From Romanomermis culicivorax (taxonomy: Eukaryota > Nematoda > Enoplea > Mermithida > Mermithidae), in NCBI GenBank assembly GCA_963922205.1, contig CAWUHX010000214.1, forward strand, positions 248,001 through 312,000: a stretch of DNA of 64,000 nucleotides, given 5' to 3'. The notes under the pieces are model-generated. The model was not told where the DNA came from, did not search any database, and was given only the letters and a program-made list of their open reading frames with translations. Shown in pieces: positions 57,030 to 64,000 of this stretch (position 1 is its first letter; every line of letters begins with the position of its first letter). The position numbers were made by a program, and so were the translations under genes.

Positions 57030-58691
57030 TTGCAGATTGACGTCAAATACGAAGAGCTAGTTGCTCGCAGTCAGTTGCCAGGCGAATCAGTTTCAGCTTT
57101 TGCTGCCGATGTCAGGAGGTTAGGAAAAAGAGCATTCTCGAATTGGAATGGACAAGGAGAAGGCGACATCATGATAAAAAACCATTTTATTAATTGCTTA
57201 TTACCAAAACATTCGAGGATGGGTCCAAAATGCTGAACCAGGGACTTTTGAAGATGCTGTCACTGAAGCCGAGAAACAAGAACTATGTGAATTCCAGTAC
57301 AACGGAGTTTCAAATCAACCGATGCAAGTTTTGTTAGCAGATTAGGGGCAGTGAGCATGGCCAACCAGATTCCAGCCAGCAGTGGTTCTGGTTCGAATTT
57401 TGGAGGCAACCGAGGAGCATTTCGAGGAAATCGAGGATCAAATTTTCAAAACAATTTTCGAAGGACGCAAAGTCAAATCAGATGGAATTCGAATCAACCA
57501 GGTGGGACAACTCGAGGCTTTGGACACGCAGGCCTGTGACAAAACTATCAAAATCGTGACCGAATCCTGAGTAGGACCATGGATGGAACTGTGGTTTGCT
57601 TTTGCTGTGGACGATCCGGGCATTATATCGCCAACTGCCTAGAATTTTCACAAACCAGACCAAGCCAGTCAAATCAAGAACAAGCTCAAAACTCCAACCG
57701 ATATACGCCAAATCCAAACCATAACACATGGCGGGGAGGATCACCCCGAGGTCAAATGCCCAGCACTCATGGTGTTTCGGACTCCAGTGGCTCTCGAGGT
57801 ACCCAGAGAGACCAGCGTGAAGTGCATAACCAATTAGTAATGGTAGGGGAAGATGGTACACAAGAGCAAAATTTTGAAGACACTGAACCACAATTCGACC
57901 CTTGGAATTGTGACGATTTTGAACTCCTGATGAATTCCGATATGGCACCCCCTGCCAGTGTTCACATGGTCTATAGTTTGAATTTTTCAGATTCTGAATC
58001 TAGCCAGTCGGTGGGCGTCGGGGCTGGGCCAGGAGCCAGACTAAGCGACTACCCCCCCGCCACCACTCATAGAGAGCAACCCCATTTCTCGCCGGCCATA
58101 GAATATTGTAATTTTGATGAATTTTTGAACCAATGCCCTGGTTCCGTTTCAACTATGAGTGGTTATTTTCAGACCATGGAGCACCCTTCCCAGGAAGAAA
58201 CAGAAACTATGCAAGTTAAGGCTACACAAACAGCACCTTGCTTAGATGAAGATGAAATTGATCACAGAAATGTTTATTTTTTGCAGTGGGGAAATCCGTT
58301 TTTGGCGCCAGTCGCTAATCTTGATTGGCAAGCTGTCAATCCAAATTGGCTAAGGGGATTTAGCGATACAGATCAAAGACCTACCGAGTCACCCAGTGAA
58401 AGATTGCAGCCTTCTTCTCGAACCAATTGGGGGCGAGATAGGCCATCGAATGTGTCAAATGGAGCTGAAGGAAGACAAGAAGGCGAAAATACATCCCACA
58501 ATCGACCTACTGCCCAAGTTAATCCGAGAATACAAAGAAGAAATAGAAGGACACAGATCCTTGACTTTGAATCTGAAGATTTGGTAACAGTTTATCCCAC
58601 TCAAACCATATCATCAAATGATTCTGAAATGCACAGACGGATAAATCGAAGATATAGACCTTGGCCCAGACGAAGGTCCAGAAGAGCTTGA
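57030..58691 (+). pseudogene. Gag of the env-bearing retroelement (5' truncated)
   Basis: Structural protein. It begins inside the capsid domain (ELVARSQLPGESVSAFAADV and KNHFINCLLPKH, to about 57230), then frameshifts to a frame (57351-58691) interrupted once by TGA at 57537. This part has a GNRGAFRGNRGSN RG-rich stretch and a single CCHC knuckle CFCCGRSGHYIANC (about 57600). A very long tail of about 350 residues follows, with acidic, Ser/Gln-rich and finally Arg-rich (RRYRPWPRRRSRR) parts. The long post-knuckle tail is unusual and does not contain a protease motif. Confidence 0.8.
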
Positions 58692-58782
58692 GTAAACAGG
58701 AATTCAAATTTTTTCACCTCGATTGGGGTTCTAACGTTTCTCTGCAAAATACAAAAATCATAACCAAGGAAAAACGTATTTC

Positions 58783-58790
58783 TAGCTTGG
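58783..58790 (+). promoter_or_regulatory. Possible splice acceptor before env
   Basis: TATTTCTAG lies just upstream of the env ATG (58791), a plausible 3' splice site for a spliced env mRNA. No donor was established. Confidence 0.25.
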
Positions 58791-60796
58791 ATGTTGATTA
58801 TTTTATTCTCTTTTATCATTGGTCGAACAACAGCTGAACCATTTTACCAATGTGGCATGTCTCGAGGAGGCCGAGCTATCGCTGTTCCTAGGCAAGTACC
58901 CTGTCAACCACCACCTTTATTTGCCACAGAAAAGAAAGAAATTCAATTGAGTGTCTGGTCAACAATGGTCACTTGAACAAAATCGAGGCTGTGCAATGTC
59001 TACTTAGAAATCGAACTGTGTGTACCAACACAGGATTTTTTGGACCACGAGGAATAGTTCTAGACACCACTGACCAGGAAACTGTGACACCTAGCGTATG
59101 TCGACAAGTATGGACTGATAAAGAGTATCAAGGCCAATCATTGGTCGAAATTCGAAATGGGGTTTGGATCACCAACAACACCCTCACCTTGCAATACAAG
59201 TGGTGTTGTAACGATTTTTGTCAATCAGTAGTCAATCTTTTTGTTGAAGTAGGAACTATCGCAGCCGTGGATGACAAAACTACCATCAGTGACCTAGGGG
59301 ACACAGGAGGGTGTCCATTGAATGCTGGACAATGCGTCAACATTGGAGGAACCATTGTTTGGAATACCACAGCTTTGGGAGATCAATGCCCACTTGAGAA
59401 ACTTGGCGACTACACAGGACACCTAATTCAAAATCACATTATCATTGAAGCCATCCAAGGAGCTTTTACTATTCGTAGACTAACAATACTTTTCCACTTG
59501 ACATTTGCTTATGAAACTGAGCAAGGACCAACTTTACAGTTTGAGAGTAACCTCACTGAGCTTCAAGCGTCAATTCCACCGAGCGAAATGGAAGATTTTA
59601 CCAACTACTCGGAAAAAGACCTCCAGAACGCAAAATTACAATTTTTGTACGACAAAATCATGGAACAAGAATCACGTCTTTTCCGCACAATCTGGCTTGA
59701 ACTTTGTCATGCTGCTGAAAGACACCTACGAATGATTTGGCAACTACTCAAATTGGACCCAACTCTTGAAGAACGTGCTTCACTCCTGCGCAATGACATT
59801 GTCACCTCTTTTGCAGGTCAAGCACTGATGGTCTGGGAATGCACTAAAATTAAGCCTGATCATGTTTTTTGGGACTACCAAATCAATGACACTTGCTACG
59901 CCTATTTACCCATTTTGGCTGGAAACGCCACTCTCTTTATTGTACCTGGATCACATGATGTCCTTGAGAGAGCACCAGTAGTTGATTGTAATCACCACAC
60001 CTTGGGCCTTTACTTAGACCCTGATATTGGGTGTAGAACAAGTTCGAGTCCAGTCCATGTGACGACTATTCCATTTGATGTCTCTTGGAAAGGATATTTT
60101 AAACTGCAAACTTTCAAAACACCGTCCTATTTTCATAACCAACAAAGCGGAATCATGAATACCTTTGGGCTAATGAGGAGTTATTTCTCAAAGATGACAG
60201 TTTTTGAGGGAACGCTCAATCGTTTGATCAAGTACACAGCTAATTTAGCTCTTGATCCATCCATAGTTTACCAGACCCTTGCAGGCACAGGAAAAGCCAT
60301 TGCTGAAGTCACAGAAGGAGCGGCTAACTCATTGGAACACATCGCCACCACAGGGACAAACAATTTAATCAACCTCACCAACTGCCTTGTTTCTGGACCT
60401 CTACAGCTCATACTCAATATTCTGATCATACTGCTGATTTTAGCAGGAGTTGCTGGGATCACCTGGTTCATTTTGCAAAAATATTTGAGCAAAAAGGCTT
60501 GCTCTTGTCCTGGTCATTTCACTCGACGTATATGGTTCCCAAAGAGATCAAAAGAATCGTCTGTACGATTTTCGACACTTAAGAGACATCACAAAGTTAA
60601 GGGAGAAGCTGACCACACAAACGAGACCATAACAAGTAGAAATATGATCAAAAAGACAAAGGAGTGTGATGAGATCAAACTCGATCCATTAGATCAAGTC
60701 ATTGTTCAAGCCCTCAGACCCATTGTCAATACATCAAAGAAAACGAAAGTTGACTTACCAACTGTAGCCAACAATATCACTGCACGCCAAGACTGA
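58791..60796 (+). pseudogene. Envelope-type membrane glycoprotein (frameshifted)
   Basis: Type I membrane glycoprotein, presumably for membrane fusion in the manner of retroviral Env. The ATG at 58791 starts a hydrophobic signal peptide (MLIILFSFIIGRTTAEP). A frameshift near 58960 leads into a 607-codon frame (58973-60796). The ectodomain is Cys-rich with about eight N-glycosylation sites. A membrane segment is encoded at 60401-60475 (Leu/Ile-rich), followed by a Cys pair and a basic cytoplasmic tail of about 100 residues. The ectodomain pattern (an aromatic ring of Cys-Tyr and Leu-Pro, then a Cys/Pro-rich end) faintly recalls chuvirus/mononegaviral class III glycoproteins; no firm assignment. 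The closing TGA is the only break before protease in the same frame. Confidence 0.75.
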
Positions 60797-63700
60797 TGCC
60801 CAACAATCGAAGTCTGGCTCAATGAAGATTTTGAAGTACCTGTTACCACACTGGTTGATAGTGGATCGGATATTTCACTTATAGGGCTTGATCTGACCAC
60901 TAGGCGAGCATACACCCTGCTACCAGCAGCCGTTCCAGGATTTCGTGTATTCAACAATGTCATGACTGAAGTCGTAGCCTCTTGTTAGATCAAAGTTTCA
61001 CTTAACCTAGCTGATTCAGGTATAACACCTGCCGAATTTTTGCGAGTTCATGTCGTCAAAAACTCATCTTATGACCTTCTACTTGGAACTGATTATTTAC
61101 GAAGGTTCGCCAAAACTGATTTGCAGTGGAAGAAAGCACAAATCGATTTTGGAACCATATCAGTGCCCATGAAGAACACACAAATCTACTTGCCTGAAGC
61201 AACTCATGGAATTGCTGTCCTAGACGAAACAGTCATTTTAGCACCAAGATCAATCAGCTTTATTACTGCAAGATTAGAAGCCCCCTATACTAAATTTGAT
61301 TCATTAGTATTTGAACCAATACCTCGATTTTTGAACCGATTTAAATTACAGGTTGCTTCATGCCTGGTTCGCCCGGATGATGGAATTATACCCCTCAGTG
61401 TACTCAATACCACTAATACACCTATCACACTCTACCGCAATATTAAAGTAGGAAAAGTCAGAGTATACAGACAGCCATGGTCACACTATGACACATCTGA
61501 TGCACCACAATGTCAGGTTTTCATGTCAAACAATGTCCAATGACACAGTTGTAGTCTGGAAAGAAATGAAACTCTATCGAAGAAAGTATTAGAGACCATC
61601 AATGAAGAAATTAGACGAGCCAAACTCAACACAAAACAGGAACACCAATTTAGGCAACTTTTCATTGAATTTTCTCGTCCCTTTGCCAGAGACGAACAAG
61701 AACCCTATCGTGTACCATACAAACAAAGAGAAACGATCAATGAAGAAATCAACAAAATGCTTAAGAAAGGAGTTATCGCCCCATCACAAAGCCCATGGGC
61801 GAGTCCAGTTGTCCTAGTACCAAAGAAAATGGGAGGTATTCGTTTCTGCGTGGACTATAGAAAACTCAACAATGTTACCAAAAAAGATAGCTACCCATTA
61901 CCTAGGATAGATGACATTTTCGATGCTGTTCACGGAGCCACCTTGTTTTCAACCCTTGACGAAGCTTGGGGTTATTGGCAAATACCCATTGCAGACAAAG
62001 ATAGAGAGAAAACTGCCTTCATCACCTACAATGGGCTCTATGAATTTTCAGTAGTGCCTTTTGGTCTCCGCAATGCCCCTGCAACTTTTCAATGACTTAT
62101 GGACTTAGTCCTAAGTGGTTTGCAGTGGTCAAGTTGCCTAGTCTATCTAGATGATGTTTTGGTGTTTGGAAAGACTATCGATGAACACATCACCCGATTG
62201 GAGGAAGTTTTCCAACGATTACAAGATGCTGGTTCCAAATTAAGACTAGAAAAATGTCACTTTTTGCAGTCAGAAATCTCTTACCTTGGTCACAGAATTT
62301 CACCAGCAGGGATTCGACCTGATGAGGGGAAGATAAAAGCAGTCCAGAAATTCCCTACACCAACGAACATAGACCAACTTCGAAGTTTTCTTGGCTTGGC
62401 CAGTTATTACAGACGATTTATTAAAAACTTCGCCAAAATTGCTCACCCTCTACATCAACTGCTGAAGCTAAATCAACAGTTTTATTGGACGGACAGCTGC
62501 CAACAGAGTTTTGAAACTTTGAAAACTACTTTAGTCACATCACCCCCTGTTGATTCACCCAGATTTTCGCAAAGCATTCACATTACACACAGATGCCTCA
62601 ATTGAAGGAATAGGTGCAGTACTTTCACAAGAGATTGAGAAAGGTGAACAACCAATAGCATTTGCTAGTCGAAGCTTGAACAAAGCTGAAAGAAACTATT
62701 CAGTCACTGAGCAGGAAGCATTAGCAGCAGTTTGGGCTGTGAAACACTTTTGACAGTACCTGTACCAACAAAGAGTAACAGTTTACACTGACCACCCAGC
62801 ACTTAGCAGCGTTTTTCCGAAACCGAACCCCTTTGGACGAATTGCAAGATGGGGACTAGCCTTACAGGAATTTCAAGAACTAAACATCAAGCACCGACCG
62901 GGAGGTGTAAATAAAAATGCTGATGCTTTATCCAGACACCCCATCTGTGCTGCTGCTGCAGAACCTACTAATCATTTTGGGACACCAGAAATGAAGAATA
63001 AAATTCGTAGCACTCAGGAAACAGATGAATTTTGCAGAAAATATTTGAATTACATTTTGCTTAACAACCTACCAATTGATCATAAGGAGGCACAGCATGT
63101 ACAACTCACAAAGAATGAATATTTGACAGTTGAGCGCATATTGTATCGAGTACCCGAACCACCAGAAGTAGAACCCAAATTAGTTGTGCCTAGATCAATG
63201 ATTGACGAAATTTTAGAAGCCTGTCATAATGACCTTTTTCTGGTCATCTGGGATTTGTTAGGACATTGGCTAGAATTCGTACACATTATTTTTGGCCTGG
63301 GATGTATAAAGACGTCCAAATCCATTGTGAAAAGTGTGTGAGTTGTGCAATGAAAAAGACAGAAGGGAAAAGAATAAGAGCACCATTGGTTCCAATCCCT
63401 GTTACAGGACCTTTTGATCACATGGCCGTTGATATTTTGGGACCTTTACCTATGACCGAAAATGGACACAAATATGCCATTGTTTTCACAGAGTATTTGA
63501 CAAAATACGCCACTGCTATACCCATACCTGATGGGACAGCAGAAACAACAGCGCGAGTTTTTGTTACAGAAGTTATTCTACGTTTTGGAGCACCCCTTAT
63601 CCTCTTATCTGATAAAGGAGCCAATTTTTTGTCAGCTCTTGTGCTTAAAATTTGCGAATTGTGTGGTACTCGGAAAATCAATACTACAGCTTATCACCCA

Positions 63701-64000
63701 CAAACAGACGGACTCACTGAGAGATTCAATAAAACTCTATGTACTATGGTCGCCATGTATGTTAACAGTGAGCATACCAATTGGGACAAATATCTACAGT
63801 ATGCCTGCTTTGCATACAATAGCTCGCCACAAAAATCAACCAAATACTCACCTTTTTTCCTCTTGTTTGGTCGCCATCCGAACTTGCCCATCGACGCTGC
63901 CTTGACCTTTCGACCGAGCTGGTATCGCATTGATTTTGATCACTACGCTGACGAATTCCAACGTTTCTTGTCGGAGAGCCTTGGTCATCTGCAAGAAAAA
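60797..64000 (+). pseudogene. Pol (protease, RT, RNase H, integrase) of the env-bearing retroelement
   Basis: Protease starts at once, with VDSGSDISLIG (DSG at 60857-60865) and DLLLGTDYL. A TAG at 60986 and TGA at 61541 interrupt. RT: GVIAPSQSPWASPVVLV, STLDEAWGYWQIP, PFGLRNAPATFQ, then TGA at 62093 where Arg is conserved, and YLDD (about 62150). RNase H, after a frameshift near 62545: HTDASIEGIGAVLSQE; a TGA at 62751 replaces Arg of HFRQYL. Integrase, after a shift near 63235: an HHCC zinc region ending CEKCVSC, Asp in AVDILGP, Asp in LSDKGAN and Glu in GLTERFNK, then HPNLPIDAALTF. It is truncated by the window end in the integrase C-terminal region. Confidence 0.92.

Larger units (their letters stand above)
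57001..64000 (+). mobile_element. Env-containing Ty3/gypsy-like retroelement, order gag-env-pol (cut at both ends)
   Basis: From left to right on one strand: Gag (from within its capsid domain), an envelope-type glycoprotein with signal peptide and membrane anchor, then protease, RT, RNase H and integrase to the window end. The 5' LTR and Gag N-terminus are missing at the junction with hAT copy B, and the 3' end lies beyond 64000. Pol domain order is Ty3/gypsy type. Each frame carries a few stops or frameshifts, so the copy is inactive, but large open stretches (607 codons in env) suggest a fairly recent insertion. The gene order differs from the usual gag-pol-env. Confidence 0.85.

Noticed and set aside
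58791..60796. Env as a separately inserted viral gene
   Set aside because: No repeats, poly-A tail or target duplication at its edges, and its frame runs straight into protease; insertion into an element is less likely than an inherited order, though not excluded.
60794..60796. Selenocysteine or programmed TGA readthrough
   Set aside because: Other TGAs in the same element are plain decay at conserved Arg codons; no readthrough context or structure was seen.

Overview
The window is a repeat-rich stretch of animal genome, most likely from an invertebrate. The evidence is AT-rich DNA, spliceosomal introns of about 50-70 bp inside transposon genes, Polinton/Maverick capsid genes, Ty3/gypsy-type retroelements, a CR1/Jockey-like LINE, hAT and mariner-type DNA transposons, and no convincing single-copy host gene. 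Short introns and this mixture would suit a nematode or another small-intron invertebrate, but the species cannot be fixed from the sequence. Almost every coding region is decayed by in-frame stops and frameshifts. Many of the stops are TGA or TAG where the family has CGA (Arg) or TGG (Trp).

Layout. 1-4000: internally deleted LTR retrotransposon A (LTRs, gag with four zinc knuckles, pol remnant). 4890-5813 (minus): a Polinton-type integrase. 5958-11545 (plus): a truncated Polinton with an unknown protein, integrase, adenain-like protease, small membrane protein, penton-like minor capsid protein, basic minor protein and intron-containing major capsid protein; DNA polymerase B and packaging ATPase are absent. 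12.8-14.8 kb: two minus-strand pseudogene pieces. 14838-18289: an element with terminal inverted repeats of about 630-670 bp, with a solo LTR (16111-17399) inside it. 18681-29571: Ty3/gypsy element B with LTRs, 4-bp target duplication TAAA, gag, protease, RT-RNase H, integrase, and an extra 650-residue ORF in the position where env usually lies. 30845-31283: mariner-like MITE. 31.5-35.0 kb (minus): LINE with ORF1-like, endonuclease and RT regions. 37389-50001: a 12.6-kb DNA transposon. 52161-53579: a second solo LTR, inverted relative to the first. 54.3-57.0 kb: two broken hAT copies. 57.0 kb to the end: a retroelement with the order gag - env-like glycoprotein - protease/RT/RNase H/integrase, cut by the window end.

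The two most unusual objects are the last retroelement and the 12.6-kb transposon. In the retroelement, the envelope-type gene lies between gag and pol and runs in frame into the protease through a single TGA. The transposon combines long TIRs, about 13 tandem diverged repeats of 200-300 bp, an SF1 (UPF1-like) helicase, a MULE-like transposase with a SWIM zinc finger, and downstream PHD-finger and possible hydrolase exons. The gypsy B accessory ORF and the Polinton capsid gene with a clean 58-bp intron come next.
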